A stretch of 64,000 nt of DNA from Pseudomonadota bacterium. GTDB taxonomy: Bacteria > Pseudomonadota > Gammaproteobacteria > Acidiferrobacterales > UBA6901. Under the pieces are notes generated by a model. The model was not told the DNA's origin, made no database searches, and was given only the letters and a program-made list of their open reading frames with translations. The position numbers and the translations under genes are program-made. This document shows positions 56,531-64,000 of the stretch, one piece after another. The stretch covers positions 61,505 through 125,504 of the forward strand of contig JAJYEX010000005.1 of NCBI GenBank assembly GCA_021785515.1, in the 5' to 3' direction. Positions within the stretch are counted from its first letter, which is position 1. Each line of letters starts with the position of its first letter.

Positions 56531-57678
56531 TACAGCTCCAAGAGCTCCACGGGTTCTTGCACACGCAGCAACGAGTTGTGACCGCCGACATGGTTCGGAA
56601 TCCGGGCCGGATTGACCGGGTCATCCTGCCAGCGGCCATCGAGGACGAGGCGGTACTGGTACAGGCCGGGAGGAACGAGCAGGATCTTTTCGACGTCACT
56701 TCCCACGATCCTGGTCTCGACGTTCTGGTCCGGAACCCAGTCATTGAAGTCGCCGGCAACCTGGATGTTTCTGCCGGCAAGGCCCGGAAAGTGTAGCACT
56801 GTGCGTTGTGGCCGCGCGCGACCCGCCGCTCGCGCGGGGATTTTCGGGCTGGTCAGGGATTGCGCCGCGTTGGCGGCGGATGCGGCGACGTCGTCAGGCC
56901 GGTGTGTGCCTTCGCGCCGCCGTTCAGCAAGTCCTGCAAGAACCTCATCGGCAAGGCGGTTATATTCGATAGTGGCTACGCAGGATGGGTCGTATTCCAC
57001 GATCGGGCGTCCATCGCACACCGCTTCTTTCAGTCGCACCGTGTAGTGGACCATCAGTGGCGTGACCTCATCGGCAAACCGTTCCCAGATCTGGCGCAGC
57101 AGCTTGCGCGACAGCCGCGTGCGGTCATCGACGAGTGTAGGCAGGATGCGCATCGGAATGTCGAGCCCGTATTTTTCGCGCAGCAAAGAGATCGTTTCGC
57201 GCAGACGCTCGATGCCGTCAACCGCGAACAGGCTCAGCTCCATGGGTATCAGCACCTGGTCGGCGGCACGCAGTGCATTGATTGACAGGAAGCCGAGTGT
57301 TGGCGGGCAGTCGATGACAACGTAGTCGTAGCGGTGACGGAAGCGCGCCAGGTGCATTGTAAGCTGACGTTCCCGCTCGCTGTTGTCCGGCAGACTATGT
57401 TCGGCGGCGGCCAGCGAGATGGTGGCTGGAACGACGTCCACCCCCTCGACCACCTGCGGCAGGATGACTTCGCCGAGTGACGCTTCCCCGGCGAAGACCT
57501 CGTAGAGCCCGGGGATGTCTTCGCAACGCATCCCGAGCCCGAGACACGCATGTCCCTGGGGATCCATGTCAACAAGCAGAACGCGCTGGCCCTTGTGGCC
57601 GAGACAAGCTGCAAGATTGATGGCTGTCGTGGTCTTGCCACAGCCGCCCTTCTGGTTGGCAATCGCAATCACAGTCAT
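56530..57678 (-). CDS. ParA/Soj-type ATPase fused to a CBM48/AMPK-beta glycogen-binding domain
   Basis: A 382-residue protein. Residues 1 to about 255 form a ParA ATPase: the deviant Walker A QKGGCGKTTTAINLAACLG (signature Lys10, Lys15), the switch LLVDMDPQGHACLGLG, Walker B-like YDYVVIDCPPTLGFLS and RTRLSRKLL. After an Ala/Arg/Pro-rich linker, residues 293-378 resemble an early-set glycogen-binding domain, with IQVAGDFNDW, VPPGLYQYRLVLDGRWQDDP and GGHNSLLRV. GAGGTG precedes the ATG. It is transcribed with a MerR gene upstream and two genes downstream. Confidence 0.9.
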   Translation of the reverse strand: MTVIAIANQKGGCGKTTTAINLAACLGHKGQRVLLVDMDPQGHACLGLGMRCEDIPGLYEVFAGEASLGEVILPQVVEGVDVVPATISLAAAEHSLPDNSERERQLTMHLARFRHRYDYVVIDCPPTLGFLSINALRAADQVLIPMELSLFAVDGIERLRETISLLREKYGLDIPMRILPTLVDDRTRLSRKLLRQIWERFADEVTPLMVHYTVRLKEAVCDGRPIVEYDPSCVATIEYNRLADEVLAGLAERRREGTHRPDDVAASAANAAQSLTSPKIPARAAGRARPQRTVLHFPGLAGRNIQVAGDFNDWVPDQNVETRIVGSDVEKILLVPPGLYQYRLVLDGRWQDDPVNPARIPNHVGGHNSLLRVQEPVELLEL

Positions 57679-57738
57679 GTGGTCACCTCACTGCGGCGCC
57701 GGTTCCTGAAAGGACCGGCTGTTTACGTTGCACCCGGC

Positions 57739-58272
57739 CTACCCGCTGCGCCGGCTTCCCGCCGGCCGGGCATTGTCATCGCTGCTGCTGTCCGGACTCG
57801 CTGCGCTTGCCCCTGCCTGCGGGACCGGACCGGCAAATAGTTCTCCCTGGCGCGGCATCGGCTCAGCGCTGTCGAAGCCGAGACGTACCAGTTGGCGCTG
57901 CAGTTCCGCAAGAGGCAGAATCCATTCCTGGCCGGTCATGGCCTCGAAGGCAATGCCATCGCGGAATACGAGAACTACCTCGCCGGTAGCGATGATAGAG
58001 AGCTCGGCGAGCGGCTGTTTAAGCGTTGGGAGAAGCTGCTGCAGAGAGCCGATGCTTCGGCGGATGTGCTGAAGGGAAATGCCGGCATCAAGCAGCTGTC
58101 TGGCGGCGCGCAGGGCGACCAGATCGGTGAAGCTGTACCGCGCGTGTCCGCCCCGCGTGCGGTGGGACGGCGTGACAAGCCCAGTCTTGCGCCAGTAATG
58201 GAGCTGACGATGGGTCAGTCCTGTAACGACGCTCACCTGCCTGCTTGTGAACCCCAAATCGGGTCTGGGCAC
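57739..58272 (-). CDS. MerR-family transcriptional regulator heading the ParA-CBM48 operon
   Basis: A 177-residue regulator: LGFTSRQVSVVTGLTHRQLH and YWRKTGLVTPSHRTRGGHAR form the winged helix-turn-helix, YSFTDLVALRAARQLLDAGI the following helix. The C-terminal half (EVVLVFRDGIAFEAMTGQEW) may be a small effector-binding module; the tail is Ser/Pro-rich and disordered. The GTG at 58272 is preferred because GGAGG precedes it; a TTG at 58323 is also open. It starts the four-gene unit and lies below phased TGACA boxes. Confidence 0.87.
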   Translation of the reverse strand: MPRPDLGFTSRQVSVVTGLTHRQLHYWRKTGLVTPSHRTRGGHARYSFTDLVALRAARQLLDAGISLQHIRRSIGSLQQLLPTLKQPLAELSIIATGEVVLVFRDGIAFEAMTGQEWILPLAELQRQLVRLGFDSAEPMPRQGELFAGPVPQAGASAASPDSSSDDNARPAGSRRSG

Positions 58273-58336
58273 CCCACCTCCAAGGATACGGATCGCGCCA
58301 AGGTTAGGGGAGATATTGCGCAAAAGTCAAGAAAAA

Positions 58337-58362
58337 GTGACAAAAAATGACATGATTGTCAC
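58337..58362. promoter_or_regulatory. Phased TGACA/TGTCA boxes before the merR gene
   Basis: GTGACAA (58337-58343) is the inverse of TTGTCAC (58356-58362), twelve bases apart. A third TGACA lies at 58348-58352, forming TGACA-N4-TGTCA with the right box. The boxes are about ten bases apart, i.e. on one face of the helix. They lie 65-90 bp upstream of the merR start and are a likely operator. Confidence 0.55.
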
Positions 58363-58542
58363 GTTTGCTGCCGGTTGCACGGCATCATGTAGGGTCGGTG
58401 TTGTGCACACAGAAAGGGGGTAGGGTGGCGAGTCTGGTCACCCGCTCCCTCTGCTGATCTGGGGCGGCAGCTGGCCGGAACCGCAGGACCCTGTCGGGGG
58501 TCGTAACATTTCAGTTTCCCGGAGATGAGAGAGGCACGAAGG

Positions 58543-59214
58543 ATGATCGAATTGTTTACTGCAGCTACTCCCAACGGTTACAAGGTATCCATTGCGCTGG
58601 AAGAGATGGGGCTGGCATATACGGTGCGGGCCATCGATCTTGGCCGCAAGGAGCAGAAGGAACCCTGGTATCTTGAAATCAACCCGAACGGGCGTATCCC
58701 GGCGATTGTCGATCACGATGAAGGTGATTTCGGGGTGTTCGAGTCGGGCGCCATCCTGATCTATCTCGCGGAAAAGACGGGCCGGTTTCTGGCGACCGAC
58801 GCTCGCGGACGCTCGCGCGTGCTGCAGTGGCTCATGTTTCAGATGGGGGGCATCGGTCCGATGCAAGGGCAGGCCAACGTGTTCTATCGCTATGCGCCGG
58901 AGAAGATTCCTTATGCGATAGATCGCTACCAGAAGGAGACCTTGCGTCTGTACGGGGTGCTGGAACGTCAGCTCGAGGGGCGCGAGTACCTGGTCGATGA
59001 GGCATCAATCGCGGACTTTGCGACCTATCCCTGGGTGCGTGGTTATGAATGGTCGGGCTTGTCGATCGAAGATCTTCCCAATGTTCGCAGATGGCTGGAC
59101 ACCATGTCGGCGCGGGCAGGAGTGCGCAAGGGTCTGGCTGTGCCCGCCAAGACCGAACGTGTTACGGTTGCGGCCCAGGACCAGGCGATACAGGCGGGTC
59201 GCAACCTATTGTAG
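58543..59214 (+). CDS. Glutathione S-transferase-like protein (YfcG type)
   Basis: A 223-residue GST-fold protein with the N-terminal thioredoxin-like domain [34 protein letters not shown] and [15 protein letters not shown], and a C-terminal helical domain with [12 protein letters not shown]. The TPNGYK motif with Asn is typical of YfcG/Ure2p-like disulfide-bond reductases. Start ATG 58543, AGAGAGG upstream; ATG 58525 is also open. Divergent from the merR gene. Confidence 0.92.
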   Translation: MIELFTAATPNGYKVSIALEEMGLAYTVRAIDLGRKEQKEPWYLEINPNGRIPAIVDHDEGDFGVFESGAILIYLAEKTGRFLATDARGRSRVLQWLMFQMGGIGPMQGQANVFYRYAPEKIPYAIDRYQKETLRLYGVLERQLEGREYLVDEASIADFATYPWVRGYEWSGLSIEDLPNVRRWLDTMSARAGVRKGLAVPAKTERVTVAAQDQAIQAGRNLL

Positions 59215-59752
59215 TACGGTTGCCGCTTGCGTCCGCCATCAGACGGCGTTGGCCTGCCGCGCCCTGGAAAGCGGTTTGTCCGAACTCAGCATCTGTTCGC
59301 TTTCGAAGCGGTAATTCATCTTGATGCCAGGCGGACTCAGACGGTCTTGCTGCGGCTGGTCAGGAAGAGCACGCAAAACATCACGATTCCAGATGCCGGG
59401 CATCCTTCGTACCAAGAAGATCGAGGTGGGGTCGTGAACCTATATATAATTTGATATATATGACAAAGGGCAGGCCGATGCCGATTGGTGGCAATGCCAG
59501 CGTCTGTCGCAATGGGCCGATCAGGGAAAGGTACTTCGCGAAGCAACGGGAATTAGAGTCGTCAGGTGCGGTCGGCGTGCCAGACTGGAAGTAGGGTGGC
59601 TGGGTCTGTCAGGATGTCGCTGCCCGTACCCGGTACGCTGTTTCCCGGATGCGGCCCCCCAGTGCATCGTTGCCATGATTTTCGCGCGGCGCACTGGGTT
59701 TTGCCGGTGCCCGGCATGGTTGCGGTATTTTTGACTGCGGAGCCAGGTTTTC
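59215..59752. other. Intergenic region between the GST gene and xdhC
   Basis: Over 500 bp with no secure gene. A very AT-rich island at 59441-59461 precedes a 44-codon frame starting at ATG 59460 (ends 59594), which has no ribosome-binding site and no family likeness. The island resembles the operator near the OYE gene only in base composition and ATATAT blocks. The rest is featureless. Confidence 0.5.
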
Positions 59753-60763
59753 ATGGATGCCCCGGACCTAGAAGTCCTACGCAGCGTAGTGGCCTGGAGT
59801 GAGCAGGGTCAGGACGTATGGCTCGTGACTGTGACTGCCGCCTGGGGATCATCCCCGCGTCCCGCCGGTTCGATGCTGGCCCTGCGGGTCGATGGCGGTT
59901 TCGTGGGGTCGGTATCCGGCGGATGCGTAGAGGAGGATCTGGCACAGCGGCTGGGGGGGCCGGCAAGCAAGGCGGGACTGCCGGAGATTTTGCGCTACGG
60001 TGTCACTGCCGAGGAGGCAAGGCAGTTCGGTCTGCCCTGCGGCGGGTGTCTGGAGTTGGTAGCGGAGCGCGTGGTTTCCCGTGAACAGTTCCGGGCGATC
60101 CTCCAGTCCCTCGAGACGCGCACGCCGATCGCACGAAAGCTGTGTATGGCAACCGGCGAGGCAAGCCTGCACCCGGTGACGGGCCAAAGGGACTTCCGCT
60201 GGGACGGCCGGGACATGATAAAAGTCTTCGGTCCTGCATGGCGGCTGCTTGTCATCGGTGCCGGGCAGATTTCACGCTACCTCGCGCAAATGGCCGTGGC
60301 GTTGGACTATGAAGTGCTCGTCTGCGACCCGCGCGCCGAGTATCGTGATAACTGGTGCGTCGACGGCGTAGAAGTGAATGCCTCCATGCCGGACGACGCC
60401 GTTGCTGCCTACGCCTGTGATGCGCGCAGCGCTGTCATTGCGCTCACCCACGATCCGAAACTCGATGATTTGGCGCTGGTGCAGGCGTTGGGTTCGCAGG
60501 CCTTTTATGTTGGTGCGCTCGGGTCTGCAGCCAACAACGCCCGCCGCCGCGAACGGCTTGTTTCCCTGGGGCTGTCGTCTGATGCCGTTGCGCAACTTCA
60601 CGGGCCCGTCGGTTTGCGGATCGGCAGCCGCACCCCTCCCGAAATTGCTGTAGCGATTCTTGCGGAGCTTATCGCTGTGCGTACCGGGACGGTGCCGGCA
60701 CTGTCGTCCGGACATGTATTGGGGGTCGCGCACAACGCATCTGGGCCAGGTACCGTCGCGTAA
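59753..60763 (+). CDS. xdhC: XdhC/CoxI-family molybdenum hydroxylase maturation protein
   Basis: A 336-residue protein. The N-terminal XdhC/CoxI domain has TVTAAWGSSPRPAGSMLAL and GSVSGGCVEEDLA; the C-terminal XdhC Rossmann domain has LLVIGAGQISRYLAQM, LVCDPRAEYRDNW and YVGALGSAANNARRRERL. Such proteins sulfurate or insert molybdenum cofactor into xanthine dehydrogenase or CO-dehydrogenase type enzymes. It is followed after two bases by a MobA-like gene, usually its partner. No molybdenum hydroxylase gene lies in the window. Confidence 0.92.
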   Translation: MDAPDLEVLRSVVAWSEQGQDVWLVTVTAAWGSSPRPAGSMLALRVDGGFVGSVSGGCVEEDLAQRLGGPASKAGLPEILRYGVTAEEARQFGLPCGGCLELVAERVVSREQFRAILQSLETRTPIARKLCMATGEASLHPVTGQRDFRWDGRDMIKVFGPAWRLLVIGAGQISRYLAQMAVALDYEVLVCDPRAEYRDNWCVDGVEVNASMPDDAVAAYACDARSAVIALTHDPKLDDLALVQALGSQAFYVGALGSAANNARRRERLVSLGLSSDAVAQLHGPVGLRIGSRTPPEIAVAILAELIAVRTGTVPALSSGHVLGVAHNASGPGTVA

Positions 60764-60765
60764 TT

Positions 60766-61341
60766 ATGATTGCGGGTGTGCTATTGGCGGGTGGCGCTGG
60801 CTTACGGTTCGGTGGTGGCAAGCTGTTGCATCCGCTGCCAGGAGGGGTTGCGGTGGGTGTGGCGGCGGCCCGAAATCTGATTCTCGGGTTGCCGTGGTCT
60901 TTGGCCGTGGTGCGTCCGCGCGATGATGAACTCGCGCGGCTGCTGCGGGAGGAAGGGCTGGAAGTAGTGTGTTGCGATGAGTCACCCCATGGCCTGAGCC
61001 GCAGTATTGCCTGTGGTGTGGCGGCCAGCAATGCGGCCAGTGGCTGGGTGCTGGCCCTTGGAGACATGCCCTACATTCGCCCCAGTACCATTTGCGCTGT
61101 GAGTGCCGCAATCGAGCAGGGGGCGACCATTGCCGTTGCCGAACACTGTGGGCAAAGGGGGCATCCAGTCGGTTTTGGCAGGCAACTGCAGACCGAGCTG
61201 CGGCAGTTGCACGGAGACGTCGGGGCGCGCAGCCTTATCCAGCGCTATGATGCGCACGTAGTGCGAATTCCGGTGGATGATGCGGGCGTCGTGCAGGATG
61301 TGGATACGCTTGAGGATGTGGTCCGCGACCCCCGTCTTTAG
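60766..61341 (+). CDS. MobA/MocA-like nucleotidyltransferase
   Basis: A 191-residue NTP transferase. The N-terminal LLAGGAGLRFGGGKLL is the nucleotide-binding loop; LALGDMPYIRPSTI and CGQRGHPVGFGRQL are the metal- and substrate-binding motifs of MocA, which makes molybdopterin cytosine dinucleotide, versus MobA for the guanine form. Found directly behind xdhC, it probably tailors the cofactor for one molybdenum hydroxylase. MocA is favoured over MobA. Confidence 0.9.
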   Translation: MIAGVLLAGGAGLRFGGGKLLHPLPGGVAVGVAAARNLILGLPWSLAVVRPRDDELARLLREEGLEVVCCDESPHGLSRSIACGVAASNAASGWVLALGDMPYIRPSTICAVSAAIEQGATIAVAEHCGQRGHPVGFGRQLQTELRQLHGDVGARSLIQRYDAHVVRIPVDDAGVVQDVDTLEDVVRDPRL

Positions 61342-61465
61342 CGGCGTCTCCCCGGGGGCTGGCTGTTGCCGAACGGGCATGGCCCCTTGAAACGGGCGCA
61401 TGCAGACCCTAAATTCCCATAACGCGATTTTCGGAAAAATTTTCCCCAGGAGCCTGTTTCGTACC

Positions 61466-63352
61466 ATGACTACCGAGATGCATAAGGAAACCCTCGGCTT
61501 TCAGGCCGAGGTTCGTCAGATTCTTGATCTCATGATCCATTCGCTATACAGCAACAAGGAGATTTTCCTGCGAGAGCTGATTTCCAATGCGTCGGACGCC
61601 GCCGATAAACTGCGTTTCGAGGCACTGACCGACGACGCTCTTTTCGAAGGAGACAGTGATCTTGCAATCAAGATTCACTTCGACAAGCAGGCGCGGACGA
61701 TCACAGTATCGGACAACGGTGTCGGGATGAGTCGCTCGGAGGTGGTGGATCATATCGGGACCATCGCTAACTCTGGAACTCGTCAGTTTTTGGCATCACT
61801 TACGGGCGACCGCGCCCAGGATCTACGTCTGATCGGACAGTTCGGGGTCGGTTTTTACTCGACATTCATTGTTGCAGACAAGGTAACGCTGTTTACTCGA
61901 CGTGCCGGTCTGGGCCCGGAGCATGGTGTCCGGTGGGAGTCGGACGGAAAGGGGCAGTACACGCTGGAGACGGTCGAGCGTGCCGCCCGGGGAACGGACG
62001 TGGTGTTGCATCTGCGTGATGACGAAGATGAATTTCTCGATTCGCACCGGCTGCGGCACATTGTGCGCAAATATTCAGACCACATCACTCTGCCCATCCG
62101 GATGCGGAAGGAAGGGGAGAAAGAAACCGCAGAGGAGGTGGTCAACAGCGCCTCCGCATTGTGGGCACGTCCGCGCACCGAGGTCACGGAACAGGAATAC
62201 GAGGAGTTCTACAAGCATGTGGCCCACGATTTTGAGCCACCGCTCGCGCACGTACACAGTCGTGTCGAGGGAAAGCATGAATACACGTCATTGCTTTATG
62301 TGCCGCGGCGCGCGCCGTTTGATCTATGGGATCGGGACAAACGCCATGGCGTGAAGCTGTATGTCCGCCGGGTATTCATCATGGATGATGCAGAACAGCT
62401 GCTTCCGCCGTATCTTCGCTTTGTGCGTGGTGTGGTCGATTCAAGCGACCTTCCACTCAATGTTTCCCGGGAAATCCTGCAGCACAGCAAGGATATTGAC
62501 GTGATGCGGGCCGGGTCAGTAAAGAAAATTCTCGACCTGCTGGGCGATCTGGCCGAGTCCAACCGGGAGAAATACGATATCTTCTGGAAGGAGTTCGGGC
62601 GTGTCCTCAAGGAAGGCGTGGTAGACGATCCTGCCAATCGTGATCGCATTGCCGGTCTATTGCGTTTTTCCTCAACTCACGGGGATGCCGATACGCAGGA
62701 TGTATCGCTTCACGATTATGTGTCGAGAATGAAGGACGGTCAGGACAGGATTTTCTATGTTACCGCGGAAACGTTCAGTGCCGCGAAGAATAGCCCGCAT
62801 CTCGAAATCTTCCGCAAGAAGGGCGTAGAAGTCCTTCTGATGCACGACCGCATCGATGAATGGATGGTCACGCATGTAACCGAGTTTGAAGGCAGGAAAC
62901 TGCAAGCTGTTACCAAGGGAGACCTGGATCTGGGCGCCTTGGAAAGCATTGAGGACAAGGAGCAGCTGCAGAAAGCTGAAACGGAGTTCAAGGGTCTTTC
63001 AGACAGGATAAAGAACGTACTTGGAGAACTGGTGACGGATGTGCGAATCACTCACCGTCTCATCAGTTCTCCTGCCTGTCTTGTAACCGGCGAACACGAC
63101 ATTAGCGTCAACATGGAGCGGATGCTCAAGGCGGCGGGACAGACGGGGTTGTCGGTCAAGCCGGTTCTGGAGATCAATCCGACCCACCCGCTGGTTCTCA
63201 GGATGGGTTCGGTCAGTGATTCTGAGCGCTTTGCCGACTGGAGTCGTCTCCTGTTCGACCAGGCGTTGCTCAGTGAGGGTGGGCAGCTTGATGATCCGGC
63301 GGGTTTTGTCCAGCGCCTGAATCAGTTGCTGGAGGTTCTGGCGGCGGCGTGA
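61466..63352 (+). CDS. htpG: Chaperone protein HtpG (Hsp90)
   Basis: A 628-residue Hsp90 family ATPase chaperone. The N-terminal GHKL ATP site is intact: [54 protein letters not shown]. The middle domain contains [11 protein letters not shown] and the C-terminal dimerisation domain [12 protein letters not shown]. Start ATG 61466 (alternative 61478) is preceded by CAGGAG at about 13 bases. A lone, complete gene. Confidence 0.96.
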   Translation: MTTEMHKETLGFQAEVRQILDLMIHSLYSNKEIFLRELISNASDAADKLRFEALTDDALFEGDSDLAIKIHFDKQARTITVSDNGVGMSRSEVVDHIGTIANSGTRQFLASLTGDRAQDLRLIGQFGVGFYSTFIVADKVTLFTRRAGLGPEHGVRWESDGKGQYTLETVERAARGTDVVLHLRDDEDEFLDSHRLRHIVRKYSDHITLPIRMRKEGEKETAEEVVNSASALWARPRTEVTEQEYEEFYKHVAHDFEPPLAHVHSRVEGKHEYTSLLYVPRRAPFDLWDRDKRHGVKLYVRRVFIMDDAEQLLPPYLRFVRGVVDSSDLPLNVSREILQHSKDIDVMRAGSVKKILDLLGDLAESNREKYDIFWKEFGRVLKEGVVDDPANRDRIAGLLRFSSTHGDADTQDVSLHDYVSRMKDGQDRIFYVTAETFSAAKNSPHLEIFRKKGVEVLLMHDRIDEWMVTHVTEFEGRKLQAVTKGDLDLGALESIEDKEQLQKAETEFKGLSDRIKNVLGELVTDVRITHRLISSPACLVTGEHDISVNMERMLKAAGQTGLSVKPVLEINPTHPLVLRMGSVSDSERFADWSRLLFDQALLSEGGQLDDPAGFVQRLNQLLEVLAAA

Positions 63353-63418
63353 CCGGTGAGCCAAACCGCATCTCGGATGTGCATGGATATGCACGCATCG
63401 GCAGTGCTGCTTGCCGGC

Positions 63419-64000
63419 TCAGCCTCGGGTAATTCCAAAGAATTCGGCGAGTTCGGACGGGCTTAGGGACAGCGTCGGCAGGTCGTTTGTGCCTGACGGA
63501 AAGGTAAATCCGCAACGGCACTTGGTGGCTCGAAACGCAAGTGTTGCGGTACAGCTCGGGCATTCCTTGACGTCAGTGGCCTGGGTGGTGGCGACGATTT
63601 GTGCTGCACGCGCGGACTGTGCCGCGCGGAAGGCTGTGCCCGTGCCGGATTGCGCAGCATGTCGTTCTGCTTTGGCTGCGGCCAGGGCGTGTTCGGCTTT
63701 TGCCGCTTGTGCCGAGCGAAATGCCTGTTCGGCCATTTCGTGACGCGTATCTGGCGCTGGTTCGGAGTGGCTCTGTGCTGCCGCGAGTTCCTCGCGGGCC
63801 AGTTCCAGATTGTTTGCCTGGTCACAAACCCGGGTTGTCCGCTCCGCTTCATCCGCTCGTGCTTCTTCGGCCAGTCGTGCTTCTTCGGCCAGTCGTGCTT
63901 CTTCGGCCAGTCGTGCTTCTTCGGCCAGTCGTGCTTCTTCGGCCAGTCGTGCTTCTTCGGCCAGTCGTGCTTCTTCGGCCAGTCGTGCTTCTTCGGCCAG
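63419..64000 (-). CDS. Coiled-coil protein with C-terminal zinc ribbon (5' end outside window)
   Basis: The frame is open from the stop at 63419 to the end of the window, so the start is missing. From the window edge inward the protein reads LAEEAR repeated about eight times, then further charged Ala/Glu helix (ELAREELAAAQ, FRSAQAAKAEHALAAAKAE). It ends in a zinc-ribbon-like ECPSCTATLAFRATKCRCGF, with CxxC and CxC, before a short tail. The function is unknown: a long alpha-helical rod capped by a metal-binding knuckle. It could be a structural or tethering protein; the visible part is 193 residues. Confidence 0.85.
   Translation of the reverse strand: MAEEARLAEEARLAEEARLAEEARLAEEARLAEEARLAEEARLAEEARADEAERTTRVCDQANNLELAREELAAAQSHSEPAPDTRHEMAEQAFRSAQAAKAEHALAAAKAERHAAQSGTGTAFRAAQSARAAQIVATTQATDVKECPSCTATLAFRATKCRCGFTFPSGTNDLPTLSLSPSELAEFFGITRG
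63858..64000. repeat. 18-bp tandem repeat coding for LAEEAR
   Basis: The unit CGTGCTTCTTCGGCCAGT is repeated seven full times and 17 of 18 bases of an eighth, all copies visibly identical, and continues past the window edge. In the minus-strand gene it encodes the hexapeptide LAEEAR, an alpha-helical heptad-like rod element. The identity of the copies implies recent expansion. Confidence 0.95.

Noticed and set aside
63858..64000. CRISPR-like array
   Set aside because: The 18-bp units are directly adjacent with no spacers and encode LAEEAR in frame, so it is a coding tandem repeat.

Overview
The window is about 62-63 percent GC and reads as one chromosomal stretch of a free-living gammaproteobacterium. 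Support comes from a Rep helicase of 670 residues, a type II citrate synthase, class 2 quinone-linked PyrD, OmpR/EnvZ-style signalling, a YheT-type hydrolase, and a heavy investment in cyclic-di-GMP proteins. A putative GnnA/GnnB pair, known from Acidithiobacillus lipid A, makes an acid-tolerant chemolithotroph such as an Acidiferrobacter-like lineage a reasonable guess. That is inference from memory, not a sequence match.

Layout. 0-16 kb is mostly housekeeping and signalling: the pnp 3' end, a YheT hydrolase and acetyl-CoA synthetase, an OmpA-domain protein, a patatin, a histidine kinase/response regulator pair facing a small secreted Ser/Asp-rich protein, a large GAF-PAS-GGDEF-EAL protein, rep and gltA. 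16-32 kb holds an MFS transporter, a lipoprotein, DAHP synthase, a small ArfB-like release factor, a cold-shock gene, DedA, rsmB, the aguA-aguB pair for putrescine synthesis, a DUF1015 gene, a sigma/anti-sigma/DUF3106 operon, the gnnA/gnnB-like pair, a MIF-like tautomerase that probably starts at GTG, and pyrD. 32-39 kb has a decayed IS110 remnant, an RsuA-family pseudouridine synthase, an MBL hydrolase, an ACT-domain protein, a membrane protein and ilvD.

39.6-44.9 kb is a mobile-element pile-up: an IS607-type element (serine recombinase plus an atypical TnpB), an IS110-family element and an IS3-family element with a likely -1 frameshift site. Just beyond it are three separate PilZ-domain genes. 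47.3-50.1 kb is an ArsR-OYE-DoxX-SDR cluster with a near-consensus promoter and two clear palindromic operators. After this come a methyltransferase of lower GC, a triple-BON protein and a large M16 peptidase.

The best candidate for an undescribed system is the minus-strand operon at 55.2-58.3 kb. It encodes a MerR-type regulator, a ParA/Soj ATPase fused to a C-terminal glycogen-binding (CBM48/AMPK-beta-like) domain, a FlhG/MinD-like protein that has lost its P-loop, and a fourth protein of unknown function. The window closes with a GST, xdhC and a MobA-like gene, htpG, and the 3' part of a coiled-coil/zinc-ribbon gene whose 5' side is an 18-bp tandem repeat running off the end.
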